Assembly: GCF_038957035.1 (NCBI RefSeq)
Contig: NZ_CP152412.1
Location: 4,584,501-4,648,500 of the forward strand
From: Bradyrhizobium sp. B097
Lineage (GTDB): Bacteria; Pseudomonadota; Alphaproteobacteria; Rhizobiales; Xanthobacteraceae
DNA length: 64,000 nucleotides
Reading direction: 5' to 3'
The position numbers and the translations under genes are program-made. Below, piece by piece: positions 45,565 to 54,514 of the stretch (within the stretch, counting starts at the first letter, position 1; each line of letters starts with the position of its first letter). The notes beneath the pieces were generated by a model. That model had not been told where the DNA came from. It saw only the letters and a list, made by a program, of their open reading frames with translations, and searched no databases.

Positions 45565-45882
45565 TCACCGCAGGCCGAGCAACGAACGCCGATAGCCGCT
45601 CTCGCGCGCTTCGTTCCTGCACACGAAACTGCCGTCGAATCCCCTGGCGTAGCGGCGCTGTCCCTTGAGGTAATAACGTTCGCGGCGGAAATCGAGCCAC
45701 ACCACGGTATCGCCGGGACAATGCCGCTGAGCCTGGTCCTGACGACGGAACGATGTCAGCGGCAGCGCGACCGCTTGCAGCGCGCAGCAGAACAGGACAA
45801 TCGTGGCCGAGGCCACGATCGTGGCCTTTGCCGCCGGATGGCCGCGCCGTCCGGTCGAATTTGCAACTATTTTGAAGCGCAT
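45565..45882 (-). CDS. Small exported protein with CPGDxVVWxD motif
   Basis: 105 residues. A long N-terminal hydrophobic segment (AKATIVASATIVLFCCALQA) is followed by HCPGDTVVWLDFRRERYYLK, then GFDGSFVCRNEARESGYRRS. This small two-cysteine module recurs in alphaproteobacterial exported proteins; no function is assigned. Convergent with the Gly-rich gene. Confidence 0.75.
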   Translation of the reverse strand: MRFKIVANSTGRRGHPAAKATIVASATIVLFCCALQAVALPLTSFRRQDQAQRHCPGDTVVWLDFRRERYYLKGQRRYARGFDGSFVCRNEARESGYRRSLLGLR

Positions 45883-45968
45883 TCATTGCCGCCCGGCTGG
45901 GGCCTCTGGTTGCAGGCGCCGAACTCGCCGCCGGTTTCAGTTCGCTCAGATTTAGATGAGAGGTCCGC

Positions 45969-46157
45969 TCAGAGCGACAGCAATCCAAAAGCAAACGCGA
46001 CAGTCGACAGCATCCCGGCCGTCATGACCGTTATCCTGAAGGCAAGATCGCCGTCGATCGCTTCAAGCAAACGATGCAGCCAATGGCGCGCACCGGCCGG
46101 CTCTCCCGCTCGAAACACTCGTCGAAACATGCCGCTGCGGTTGCCCATGATCGTCAT
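45969..46157 (-). CDS. Possible small membrane protein
   Basis: 62 residues, C-terminal hydrophobic helix (FRITVMTAGMLSTVAFAFGL). Start could be the second ATG (MGNRSG). No homology recognised; the surrounding 45883-46342 holds nothing else. Kept as a low-confidence gene. Confidence 0.4.
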   Translation of the reverse strand: MTIMGNRSGMFRRVFRAGEPAGARHWLHRLLEAIDGDLAFRITVMTAGMLSTVAFAFGLLSL

Positions 46158-46342
46158 GGTAGATCACGGAAAAACCGCGTGACCAGTGCAGCCTGTGCCA
46201 GACAATCGAAATCACGTGCGACAGGCTGGCTCACCCAATCGGACTATATCGCCCGGTTGCCCTGAATGACGAATGCCCGGGCGGCGCTATCCGCGACAGC
46301 TCCCGCGCCGAAGGCCAACAAAGCGCCAACCATGTGGAGAGC

Positions 46343-47974
46343 TCAGCGCCTTGCGCCTCCCTTGTTCCCGGTCGCCGCTTCGTGGGCATCGCGATAGCCT
46401 CTGGCGATGGCCCGGACGCCTCGTCCGATATCGTCGTAGACATCGTCAGGAAGGTTTGCGAGCGATACCCGAAGCGACCATTCGGGAGCATCGAAGCCGC
46501 CTCCGTTCAGCAGCACGATTCCGTGGGCCTCGGCCAACCGGAACGCGAGATCCAACGGGTGGATATTCTTCTTCAGGTGTTCGACGGCATCGTCGCCGAT
46601 GTTCTTTCGGGCCCAGAACTCGAAATCGATGAGGGCATAGTAGGCATCGTAGTTCGGATTCGGGGTTAGCTTGTCGGCAAGCCCGAGCCCGTCGAGCAGC
46701 GACCACAGGCGCTTGTTGACGATTTCCATGCAGGCGGCCTGATAGGCCTTTTTCACGTCCATCATCTCGGAGAGCGAGAACAGGCTCATCATCACCTGCT
46801 GTGGCAACGATAGTCCCGCGGTGTGATTGAGCGCCACGTCGCGGCTGTCGGCCACAATGCGGTCGATCAGTTTGAGCTTGCGCGGCTCAAGCGTCAGCGG
46901 CCCGTAGCGCTTGTCGAGCGCCTTCACGGCGTCGTCCGGAAGCCTGGCGATCATCTTGTCGAAGATGTTGTCTTCGTGGATGGCAATGGCCCCTAACCGC
47001 CATCCCGTGCAGCCGAAATACTTCGAATAGGAATACACGCCGATGGTGTTGTGCGGAAGCTCGCCGAGCAGCGAACGGAAGTTGTGCACGAAGGTTCCAT
47101 AGACGTCGTCGGTGAGGATCATCAGGTCGGGGCGCTTGGTCTTGACCAGATTGGCCAACTTGGCGATCGTCTCCTTGCTCAACGCCATCCCCGGCGGATT
47201 GGACGGATTGACGACGAAGAAGGCCTTGACCTTCGGATCCTCCAGCTTCCTGATTTCCTCGTCGGTGAACTGGAATTTGTTTTCCTGCGGAGCCCTGATC
47301 TGAACGACCTTCAGATCGTAGTCTTCCAGGTGCGTCATCTCGATGTAGGGCGTGAAGATCGGCGTCGCCAGCGCAATCGTATCACCAGGCACCAGCAGCC
47401 GATTGGCCTTCAGCGACTTGAACAGGTAGCACATCGCCGCCGTGCCGCCCTCGACCGCATAGATGTCGAATTTTCCGGCCGGCCGCGGCTCGCCGCAGAC
47501 CGCCCACATCAGATATTCGTGCACGATCTTTTCGTTGTGCACCAGCATGCGGTCCGGCACCGGATAATTGTCGCCGATGATCGAGTCGACGAGTTCGTGG
47601 ACGAAGGCGTCGGGATCGAAGCCGAACTTCTTGACCGCAAAGGGCAGCATCTCGGTCAGGAAGCTCGCGCCCGGCATGTCCTTGTGCTGGGCAAGCCACG
47701 CCTCGAACCGCCGGGCAATCCCCTTGGCCTGCGGCATGCCGCCGATGCCCGCCGGATGCTCCATCACCCGCTTGCTCTCGGTGATGGCGAACTGCCCGAG
47801 CAGGAAGAAGCCCTCGCGCGGCGTCGTCGCCACCCAGTTCGGATTGCCGCGCCCGGCGTTCAGGAAGGGCATCTGACTGCGCTTCGAATTGCTCTTCGCG
47901 AGGTTAATCAACTCGTCCTTGATCTCGAAGGGGCTCAACGCCTCGAATTTCTTTAAGGTCAGAAGATCGGCCAT
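46343..47974 (-). CDS. aspD: Aspartate 4-decarboxylase (bifunctional aspartate aminotransferase type)
   Basis: 543 residues from ATG 47974 (GGGAGTG upstream), longer than ordinary aminotransferases as AspD is. Motifs: NAGRGNPNWVATTPREGFFL, EHPAGIGGMPQAKGIARRFE, VVNPSNPPGMALSKET and the PLP lysine in VYSYSKYFGCTGWRLGAIAI. It converts L-aspartate to L-alanine and CO2, consuming a proton inside the cell. The adjacent AspT antiporters are its functional partners in the known Asp-Ala cycle. Confidence 0.93.
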   Translation of the reverse strand: MADLLTLKKFEALSPFEIKDELINLAKSNSKRSQMPFLNAGRGNPNWVATTPREGFFLLGQFAITESKRVMEHPAGIGGMPQAKGIARRFEAWLAQHKDMPGASFLTEMLPFAVKKFGFDPDAFVHELVDSIIGDNYPVPDRMLVHNEKIVHEYLMWAVCGEPRPAGKFDIYAVEGGTAAMCYLFKSLKANRLLVPGDTIALATPIFTPYIEMTHLEDYDLKVVQIRAPQENKFQFTDEEIRKLEDPKVKAFFVVNPSNPPGMALSKETIAKLANLVKTKRPDLMILTDDVYGTFVHNFRSLLGELPHNTIGVYSYSKYFGCTGWRLGAIAIHEDNIFDKMIARLPDDAVKALDKRYGPLTLEPRKLKLIDRIVADSRDVALNHTAGLSLPQQVMMSLFSLSEMMDVKKAYQAACMEIVNKRLWSLLDGLGLADKLTPNPNYDAYYALIDFEFWARKNIGDDAVEHLKKNIHPLDLAFRLAEAHGIVLLNGGGFDAPEWSLRVSLANLPDDVYDDIGRGVRAIARGYRDAHEAATGNKGGARR

Positions 47975-48071
47975 TTGACACTCCCGGGACGATGCAAGCT
48001 GTTGGATGGAGGCGGACCGGTTGTTCGCCTGCGCAATCGCGGTCAGCATGATCGGCCGCCGGTGACCGAGT

Positions 48072-48085
48072 TTGATCTATGTCAA
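48072..48085. promoter_or_regulatory. FixK/FNR-type box upstream of aspD
   Basis: TTGAT-CTAT-GTCAA, one base off in the right half, 98 bp before the aspD ATG in the 323-bp aspD/aspT intergenic region. Confidence 0.65.
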
Positions 48086-48195
48086 CGGTCCTGTGCAGGC
48101 GATGCAGCCGCAGCGGCCGCGTCGCGATGCAATGTGCGAGCCGCGCGTGAGCTGCAGGCAAGACGATGAAACAGCGAGGGCTCTCGCAGTTGCGC

Positions 48196-48245
48196 TTGAC
48201 ATAGATCAACGTCCTTCTCACCGGCCGCCGCCTGATGTCGATCAA
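48196..48245. promoter_or_regulatory. Two FixK/FNR-type boxes upstream of aspT
   Basis: TTGAC-ATAG-ATCAA at 48196-48209 and CTGAT-GTCG-ATCAA at 48232-48245, each one base off. They are 36 bp apart centre to centre; the nearer one is 53 bp before the aspT ATG. Confidence 0.6.
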
Positions 48246-48297
48246 TACGGTCGCCTCGCCCTCGTTAGGCCCCGGGACAGCATGAACGGGTGACATC

Positions 48298-49989
48298 ATG
48301 ATCGATTGGCTCTTCCAGACGCTCCGCACCTATCCCGAAATCGCGATCTTCCTCTCGCTGGCGCTCGGTTACTATTTCGGGTCCTTCACCTATAAGGGTC
48401 TTGGTCTCGGCGCGGTCACCGCGACGCTGATCGCCGCGGTCATCATCGGCCAGATCGGCATCACCATTTCAGGTCCGCTCAAGCCGTTCTTCTTTCTGAT
48501 GTTCCTGTTCGCGATCGGATATGGCGTCGGGCCGCAATTCGTGCGCGGTATCGCGCAGGACGGTATTCCGCAGGCGATTTTCGCAGCCGTGGTCTGTGTC
48601 TTCTGTCTTCTCGCTCCGTATCTCGGGGCGAAGATCGCCGGCTACGATGTCGGATCGGCCGTCGGGCTCTATGCCGGCTCACAAACGATCTCCGCGTCGA
48701 TGGGGCTCGCGACCGACGCCATCAATCGCCTCGGCCTGCCCGCGGACGAAGCCAAGAAACTGCTCGATGCCATGCCGGTCGCCTATGCCGTGACTTATAT
48801 TTTCGGCACGGTCGGGTCGGCGATCGTGCTGGCCCTGCTCGGGCCTGCGCTGCTCGGCATCGATCTCGAGGCCGCATGCAAGAAATATGAAGAAGAGCAT
48901 GGCGGCAAAAAGGAGCTGGGCGGCCCGGGAACGGCCTGGCATCAGTTCGACGTGCGCGCCTATCGCGTTCGTGAGCGCGGACCTGTCGTCGGCAAGACGG
49001 TCGCGCAGGCTGAGGCCCTGATTCCCGATCATCGCATTTTCGTCCTTCGGCTTCGGCAAGGCGGGCAGATCGTGGAGGCAGCCTCCGACACCGTGATTCA
49101 TGCCGGCGATGTCGTCGCCGTCGCCGGCCGCCGCGATGTGCTCGTGCAGCTGATCGGCGAGCAGGCCGAGGAAGTCGACGATCGCGAGCTGCTGGCGGTG
49201 CCGATCGAGGGCGTCGATGTCTACGTGACCAGCAAGGACGTCGATGGCAAGACGCTGGAGCAACTGGCGAAAGAACCGGGCGCGCGCGGCGTGTTCCTGC
49301 GCAGGATCTCCCGGGGCGCGATCGCGACCGAGATTCCGATCCTGCCGAACACCAAGATCAACCGGGGCGACATCGTCACCCTGGTCGGCCGCACGTCAGA
49401 TGTCGCTGCCACCACAAAGATGCTGGGCCGGCCGGATCGCGCGACCGACGTTGCCGACGTCGCCTTCATCGGGGCAGCCATTGCGATCGGCGCCCTCGTC
49501 GGTGCCTTCGTCTACAAGGTCGGAAGCGTGCCGCTCACTCTGTCCACCTCCGGCGGCGCGCTGATCTCCGGTCTGTTCTTCGGCTGGCTGCGATCCGTGC
49601 ACCCGACATTCGGCCGCATCCCGTCACCGACCGTGTGGTTCATGAACTCGGTCGGCCTGAACGTCTTCATTGCCGTGGTCGGCATCTCCTCGGGACCGGG
49701 ATTTGTCGCCGGATTGCAAAAGCTCGGCTTCAGCCTGTTCCTCTGGGGCGTCGTGGTCACCACGGTGCCGCTGATCCTGGCGATGTTCGTCGGCAAGTAC
49801 GTGTTCCGCTTCCACGACGCGATCCTGCTCGGGTGCTGCTCGGGCGCCCGTACCACGACCGCGTCGCTCGGCATGGTCAACGACCGCGCGAAAAGCCAGA
49901 TTCCCGGCCTTGGCTATACCGTCACCTACGCGGTCGGAAACACGCTGCTGACGATCTGGGGCATGGTGCTGGTGATGATGATGACATAG
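48298..49989 (+). CDS. aspT: AspT-type aspartate:alanine antiporter, first copy
   Basis: 563 residues. AAE-family layout: N-terminal TM half ([60 protein letters not shown]), two central RCK_C-like domains (about 215-390), and the C-terminal TM half ending [40 protein letters not shown]. The conserved GxGPxF and the GA-rich C-terminal motifs are present. It exchanges external aspartate(-) for internal alanine(0), so with AspD it generates proton-motive force. The second copy starts 15 bp downstream. Confidence 0.92.
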   Translation: MIDWLFQTLRTYPEIAIFLSLALGYYFGSFTYKGLGLGAVTATLIAAVIIGQIGITISGPLKPFFFLMFLFAIGYGVGPQFVRGIAQDGIPQAIFAAVVCVFCLLAPYLGAKIAGYDVGSAVGLYAGSQTISASMGLATDAINRLGLPADEAKKLLDAMPVAYAVTYIFGTVGSAIVLALLGPALLGIDLEAACKKYEEEHGGKKELGGPGTAWHQFDVRAYRVRERGPVVGKTVAQAEALIPDHRIFVLRLRQGGQIVEAASDTVIHAGDVVAVAGRRDVLVQLIGEQAEEVDDRELLAVPIEGVDVYVTSKDVDGKTLEQLAKEPGARGVFLRRISRGAIATEIPILPNTKINRGDIVTLVGRTSDVAATTKMLGRPDRATDVADVAFIGAAIAIGALVGAFVYKVGSVPLTLSTSGGALISGLFFGWLRSVHPTFGRIPSPTVWFMNSVGLNVFIAVVGISSGPGFVAGLQKLGFSLFLWGVVVTTVPLILAMFVGKYVFRFHDAILLGCCSGARTTTASLGMVNDRAKSQIPGLGYTVTYAVGNTLLTIWGMVLVMMMT

Positions 49990-50004
49990 CTGCGGCGAGC
50001 GACG

Positions 50005-51699
50005 ATGTTGACCTGGCTGCAGCAGTTTCTGGTCCGCTATCCGGAGCTTGCGCTGTTCCTGGTGATCGCGGCCGGCTACTGGATCGGAAGCTTCAGGATC
50101 GGCGCCTTCAGCCTTGGCCCGGTGACGGGTGCGCTGTTCGCGGGCCTCGCGGTCGGCGATTTCGCGCATGTGCCCGTCTCCAGCATGACCAAGTCGTTCC
50201 TGTTCCTGCTGTTCCTGTTCGGGGTGGGCTATTCGGTCGGTCCGCAATTCGTGCTGGCGATGAAGCGTGACGGGCTGAAGCCGATGCTGATGGCCGTGGT
50301 CGTGAGCTTCACCGGCCTTGCGGCGGCGATCGTCGTGGCACGCGTGCTGCGACTTGACCCCGGCTTTGCGGCCGGACTGCTGTCCGGTGCGCTCAGCCAG
50401 AGTGCCGCAATGGGTACCGCGACCGACGCAGTCAATTCGCTGCCCGTGTCCGACGCACAGCGTGCGTTGTTTGTCTCGCACATCGCGGTGGCCGATGCGG
50501 TTTGCTACATCTTCGGCTATGCCGGCGTGATCACATTCTGCACGATCGTCGTCCCGGCGCTGCTGAAGATCGATCTGAAGGCGGAAGCGCTGAAACTGGA
50601 ACAGGCCCTGGGCATCACGCGTGCCAAACCCGGCTTGGCGTCCGCCTGGCGCAAATTCGAAATGCGTGCCTACCGGCTGGATGATCACGCAGCGATCGCC
50701 GGATTGAAGGTTGCCGCCGCGGAAGCGCGGGTACCCGGTCAGCGCGTGTTCATCCACCGCATTCGCCGCGGAGAGGACATCCTCGAGGCGGAGCCCGGAA
50801 CTATGCTCGCAGCCGGCGACGTTGTCGCGCTGTCCGCTCCACGCCAAGTCGTCGTGGAACTGATCGAGCCGCGCGGCGAGGAGGTGGAGGACCGCGAGCT
50901 GCTCGATATCCCGCTGGTCTCGGCCGACGTGTTCCTGATCAACCCGTCGCTAGCTGGAAGCAATCTCCAACAGGCTTCGGAGCAGAACTGGGCACGCGGC
51001 CTCTATCTGCGCGCGTTGAGCCGGGGTGGCGAGGCACTACCCATTGCCGCCGGCGTCGTCCTGCAGCGCGGCGATCTGCTTCGCATCGTGGGTCCCGAAC
51101 CGGTGGTGCAGAATGCGGCCAAGAGCATCGGCGTCATCGTCGCGCCGAGCACCAGCATCGATTTCGTCGTGCTGGGGCTCGCGATTTTCCTCGGTGGTCT
51201 CGTTGGCGTTCTCGTGAGCTTTTCCGTTGGCGGCATCACGATCTCGCTGAGCACCAGCGTCGGCACCCTGCTCGCCGGACTTCTGGTCGGCTATCTCCGT
51301 ACCCGCCTGCCGTATTTCGGCCGGATCCCCGACGGCGCGATCAGCCTGATGACGTCGCTCGGACTGGCGGCCTTTGTCGGCCTCACCGGGATTCATGCCG
51401 GACCGATCTTCCTTTCCGCCATACGGGAGTCGGGCATCGGCCTGCTGCTGGGCGGCATGGTCGTCACCCTGTTGCCGCAGATCGTCGGCTTCTGCTTTGG
51501 CCATTTCATGCTGCGCATGAATCCCATTCTCCTGCTCGGCGCATTGACCGGGGCACAGACGGTCACGGCAGCGATGGCGGCCATTCAGGAGCGCTCCGGC
51601 AGCTCGGTGGTGGTGCTCGGCTATACGCCGGCCTATCCGATCTCGAACATCCTGCTGACGACCTGGGGATCAATCATGGTCGTCATGTTCGCCGGATGA
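50005..51699 (+). CDS. AspT-type antiporter, second copy
   Basis: 564 residues, homologous to the first along the entire length: FLLFLFGVGYSVGPQFVLAM, GALSQSAAMGTATDAVNSLP, two RCK_C-like domains in the middle, and LTGAQTVTAAMAAIQERSGS with GYTPAYPISNILLTTWGSIM at the end. The two copies may form a heteromer or have different substrates. No start ambiguity; gap 15 bp. Confidence 0.9.
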   Translation: MLTWLQQFLVRYPELALFLVIAAGYWIGSFRIGAFSLGPVTGALFAGLAVGDFAHVPVSSMTKSFLFLLFLFGVGYSVGPQFVLAMKRDGLKPMLMAVVVSFTGLAAAIVVARVLRLDPGFAAGLLSGALSQSAAMGTATDAVNSLPVSDAQRALFVSHIAVADAVCYIFGYAGVITFCTIVVPALLKIDLKAEALKLEQALGITRAKPGLASAWRKFEMRAYRLDDHAAIAGLKVAAAEARVPGQRVFIHRIRRGEDILEAEPGTMLAAGDVVALSAPRQVVVELIEPRGEEVEDRELLDIPLVSADVFLINPSLAGSNLQQASEQNWARGLYLRALSRGGEALPIAAGVVLQRGDLLRIVGPEPVVQNAAKSIGVIVAPSTSIDFVVLGLAIFLGGLVGVLVSFSVGGITISLSTSVGTLLAGLLVGYLRTRLPYFGRIPDGAISLMTSLGLAAFVGLTGIHAGPIFLSAIRESGIGLLLGGMVVTLLPQIVGFCFGHFMLRMNPILLLGALTGAQTVTAAMAAIQERSGSSVVVLGYTPAYPISNILLTTWGSIMVVMFAG

Positions 51700-51802
51700 G
51701 CCGCCTGACGCGGCCGGCGCCTTGGCAGGTGTCGCGATGTCGGTTTGGGCCTAACCGGCGAAATAAAGCCGTCCCAGTGGACGACCGCTTTGGGCCGCCG
51801 TC

Positions 51803-52165
51803 ATGGTTGAACCCATCGGCTTTCTCTCAAGCGCAGCGTTGGCATGTTGCGCGATTGTGTGGCTGGGCGCCAACATGGAACGGACAGAATTGCTCCGTCC
51901 GTTTATATGGCCGGGACGCAGATGCTATTCGCTCTATCCATTCCACATGGTTGTCTACGACGTGTTCTTTGGCTTCGGCCGTCCGCTTGCAGGTTGCCTT
52001 GCGCTTCCGGTTGTCTGCGTCTTGGCGGAGATCACCTGGCGCACGATCGAGTCCCCGCTGATCGGCTACGCGAGAAGAAGGTTTGCGAGAGCCGAGTCAG
52101 GGACGATCAGGGTCGCTGGTGTTGTTCAGAGCAAATGCAAGGGGGTGACCGGAGCGGCATGCTAA
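51803..52165 (+). pseudogene. Acyltransferase-3 C-terminal remnant
   Basis: About 120 codons. The segment RRCYSLYPFHMVVYDVFFGF followed by CVLAEITWRTIESPLIGYAR is the C-terminal end of an acyltransferase-3 (OafA-like) membrane protein (LYL.H..., EkPf/ESPlig motif). The first eight or so helices are missing, and a ragged tail after the end of the family suggests a broken gene. No other part is visible in the flanks. Confidence 0.6.
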
Positions 52166-52282
52166 ATGGCTGGGAGCCCATCCAGGTGCCGCGGTTGAAT
52201 CTCCTGCCCAAACCAACAATTAACGAATCAGCTTGAATGATGGGGGCGTTGCCAGTCTGGCGCTCGGCACCGAGGGGCTGAA

Positions 52283-52570
52283 ATGAATTGGGTCAAGGCA
52301 CTGCTGCTGCTCTCCGTACTGCTCCTTGGATGCGCCGACTTCGCGACCACCAACCGGATTTTAGAGCTCGGGTTCGGCGAGGCTAACCCGTTCATGGAGA
52401 TGGCCCAGATCTGGTTCGGCGCCTGGTGGCTGATCCCGAAATTGGGTTTGACGTTCCTCGTCATCGCGTTGCTTTGGCGCAGCCAAAGCCTTTCCAGGAT
52501 CGCCCTTGTGGTGGCGTTTTGCTCAACGCCCGTCATCAACAACCTCGTCATTATCGCGGGCGCGAGCTGA
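52283..52570 (+). CDS. Small membrane protein, DUF5658-like
   Basis: 95 residues, three predicted membrane helices. The N-terminal segment LGCADFATTNRILELGFGEANPFMEM matches the D-x-x-T-T-x-x-I-L-x-x-G-x-x-E-x-N-P-x-M pattern of DUF5658-type proteins. No function known. It follows the acyltransferase remnant. Confidence 0.7.
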   Translation: MNWVKALLLLSVLLLGCADFATTNRILELGFGEANPFMEMAQIWFGAWWLIPKLGLTFLVIALLWRSQSLSRIALVVAFCSTPVINNLVIIAGAS

Positions 52571-52710
52571 ACCCACACTAGTTCAGATATGGCGACTGAG
52601 CGTCCTGCTCGTTTGCTGCGAGCAGGCATGACCCGATCAAAGTCCGAACCCTCTGCCGCCTAACCAGCGCCATTGCTGCCCTGCCCCCGCGCATGCGATC
52701 GGGCACGCAG

Positions 52711-53631
52711 TCAGGTCTGCCGGATGAACTCCGCGATCAGGCCGCCGATTTCCTCCGGGGCATCCTCAAGACAGTAATGCCCGACGCCGGCAAGACGCCT
52801 GACCGGTGCCGCCGGGAAGATCGCGGAAAACAGCGGCAGGAAATGCTCTGCGTGCAGCGTGCGGTCCGCCTCGCCCCAGATGGCGAGCGCCGGCCTGCTG
52901 CGGATCGCGCGGTCGGCGGCGCGATCCGGCGCGTCGAACCTGTGCGCACCGGTCGCAAAGCCCCTGGCCCATCCGATCGCACCGAGGCAGTCGGCCGGGC
53001 GTGCGAAGGGTGCGCCGTAGGCGGCGAGCCAGGCGTCGGTGATGACGGCGTTGTTCTCGAAGCCGTTGAGCTTGAGCGTGCTCAGGATGTTGAAGCCGAG
53101 TTGGCCGAGGACCGGCTCGAGCTCGCCGTTCGCCTCGGCCCTTGCGATCCATTGAAACCACGGCGAAGCCAGCGCATTGGCGGTGACGCGCTCGAGCAGA
53201 TCGCTCTGCTCGAACGGCGTCGGCCCGTTGGCGGAGATGATGCGGCGGATGCGATCCGGATGCCTGGCCGCGAACCCCATGCCGACCGGGCCGCCAAAGT
53301 CATGCATGACCAGCGTGATGTCGGTGAGATCGAGCGCAAGGACCAGCGCTTCGAGATTGTCGACGTGGTCCTGCAGCCAGTAGCTGCGCTCTGCCGGCGT
53401 CGCGCTCTTGCCGAACCCCATGTGATCCGGAACGACCACGCGGTGCGTCGCGCGCAGGACCGGCACCAGATGGCGAAACAGATAGCCCCAGGTCGGTTCG
53501 CCATGAAGGCAAAGCACCACCTCGCCGTCTCGCGGGCCTTCGTCGACATAATGCATCCGGAAACCTGGAGCCGCGCTGAAATGCGGCGCGAACGGAAAGG
53601 TGCCGTCGAAGGTGGCGTCGGACTGGATCAT
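52711..53631 (-). CDS. Alpha/beta hydrolase, haloalkane dehalogenase-like
   Basis: 306 residues from ATG 53631. HLD-like blocks: CLHGEPTWGYLFRHLVPVLR, VVVPDHMGFGKSATP, nucleophile in LVMHDFGGPVGMGFA, and the histidine in AGVGHYCLEDAPEE. In true haloalkane dehalogenases the nucleophile Asp is followed by a halide-binding Trp; here it is Phe, so dehalogenation is doubtful and another ester or epoxide-type reaction is possible. Divergent from the HxlR regulator, with two operator-like repeats between. Confidence 0.85.
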   Translation of the reverse strand: MIQSDATFDGTFPFAPHFSAAPGFRMHYVDEGPRDGEVVLCLHGEPTWGYLFRHLVPVLRATHRVVVPDHMGFGKSATPAERSYWLQDHVDNLEALVLALDLTDITLVMHDFGGPVGMGFAARHPDRIRRIISANGPTPFEQSDLLERVTANALASPWFQWIARAEANGELEPVLGQLGFNILSTLKLNGFENNAVITDAWLAAYGAPFARPADCLGAIGWARGFATGAHRFDAPDRAADRAIRSRPALAIWGEADRTLHAEHFLPLFSAIFPAAPVRRLAGVGHYCLEDAPEEIGGLIAEFIRQT

Positions 53632-53647
53632 GGCTTTGCCTCGAGTA

Positions 53648-53697
53648 GTTTTAGATTGAAACCGTCGTGTATCGCTTGTGGTTTTACTTTGCAACCG
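53648..53697. promoter_or_regulatory. Paired operator-like repeats, hydrolase/HxlR intergenic
   Basis: GTTTTAGATTGAAACCG (53648-53664) and GTTTTACTTTGCAACCG (53681-53697) match at 14 of 17 positions, 33 bp apart. The second also reads as an interrupted dyad GGTT...AACC. They probably bind the HxlR regulator encoded next to them. Confidence 0.6.
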
Positions 53698-53778
53698 ATA
53701 TATCGAGACCCCGACGGGGCGGTCTTTCGGGCCGCGCACCGATCAGAATGTGGATTGAGGAGCGTCAGGCGGACCACG

Positions 53779-54249
53779 ATGGCGAAGCGAGTGAGCCACA
53801 GGGACTCGATGTGCGGCGTGGCCCGGCCGCTGGATGCGATCGGAGACTGGTGGTCGCTGTTGATCGTCCGCGATGCATTCGACGGGCTGCGCCGGTTCGG
53901 CGAATTTCAGAAGAGCCTCGGGCTTGCCAAGAACATCCTCTCCGCCCGGCTCCGTAATCTGCTGGCGCACGGAATCATGGAGACCATGCCTGCAGCGGAC
54001 GGCAGCCCGTATCAGGAATATGTGCTGACCGAAAAGGGACGCGGGCTGTTCCCGCTCCTCGTCGCGCTCCGGCAGTGGGGTGAGGATTTCTTCTTCGAGC
54101 CCGACGAAGTGCATGTGCTGCTGGTTGATCGAAAGAATGGACTGCCGGTGCGCCGCCTCGAGCTGAGAGCGCAGGACGGACGCGTCGTCGGCGCAGAAGA
54201 CACCATGGTGCGGCTGCCGCGGGCTTCACATGAGAACGGCAGCGCGTGA
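53779..54249 (+). CDS. HxlR-family transcriptional regulator
   Basis: 156 residues. HxlR winged helix: CGVARPLDAIGDWWSLLIVR (C-xx-A-xxxIGxxWxxLIxR), FGEFQKSLGLAKNILSARLR, YVLTEKGRGLFPLLVALRQW. A C-terminal ~60-residue extension (VHVLLVDRKNGLPVRRLELR) is longer than in minimal HxlR proteins. The single N-terminal cysteine is where redox-sensing members react. Likely controls the divergent hydrolase gene. Confidence 0.92.
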   Translation: MAKRVSHRDSMCGVARPLDAIGDWWSLLIVRDAFDGLRRFGEFQKSLGLAKNILSARLRNLLAHGIMETMPAADGSPYQEYVLTEKGRGLFPLLVALRQWGEDFFFEPDEVHVLLVDRKNGLPVRRLELRAQDGRVVGAEDTMVRLPRASHENGSA

Positions 54250-54334
54250 GTCTCGCGCGCGCCATGCGGGACCGCTGCCAGCAACCGGATGTTAACCGTC
54301 CTTGCCGCAGCATCCGCGCGTGGAGGTTCGACCA

Positions 54335-54502
54335 ATGCAGACATTCCGGATTTCGCTGAGCGACGGGGAGCGGAAATTCCACACAGCGATTCAGGCGCCG
54401 GATCCCGCGTCCGCGCGTATCAAGGCCGCTTACTTCTTCGACATCTCGAAATGGCGGATCTTGAGTGTGTCGCCGAGCGGAGCCAGTGCCGCCGCGGCGT
54501 AG
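54335..54502 (+). CDS. Possible small protein of unknown function
   Basis: 55 residues starting MQTFRISLSDGERKFHTAIQ, with TGGAGG 8 bases upstream of the ATG. Short beta/alpha pattern (RIKAAYFFDISKWRILSVSP); no family recognised. It ends 13 bases before the convergent kinase gene. Confidence 0.5.
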   Translation: MQTFRISLSDGERKFHTAIQAPDPASARIKAAYFFDISKWRILSVSPSGASAAAA

Positions 54503-54514
54503 TCGCGGCGCGCC

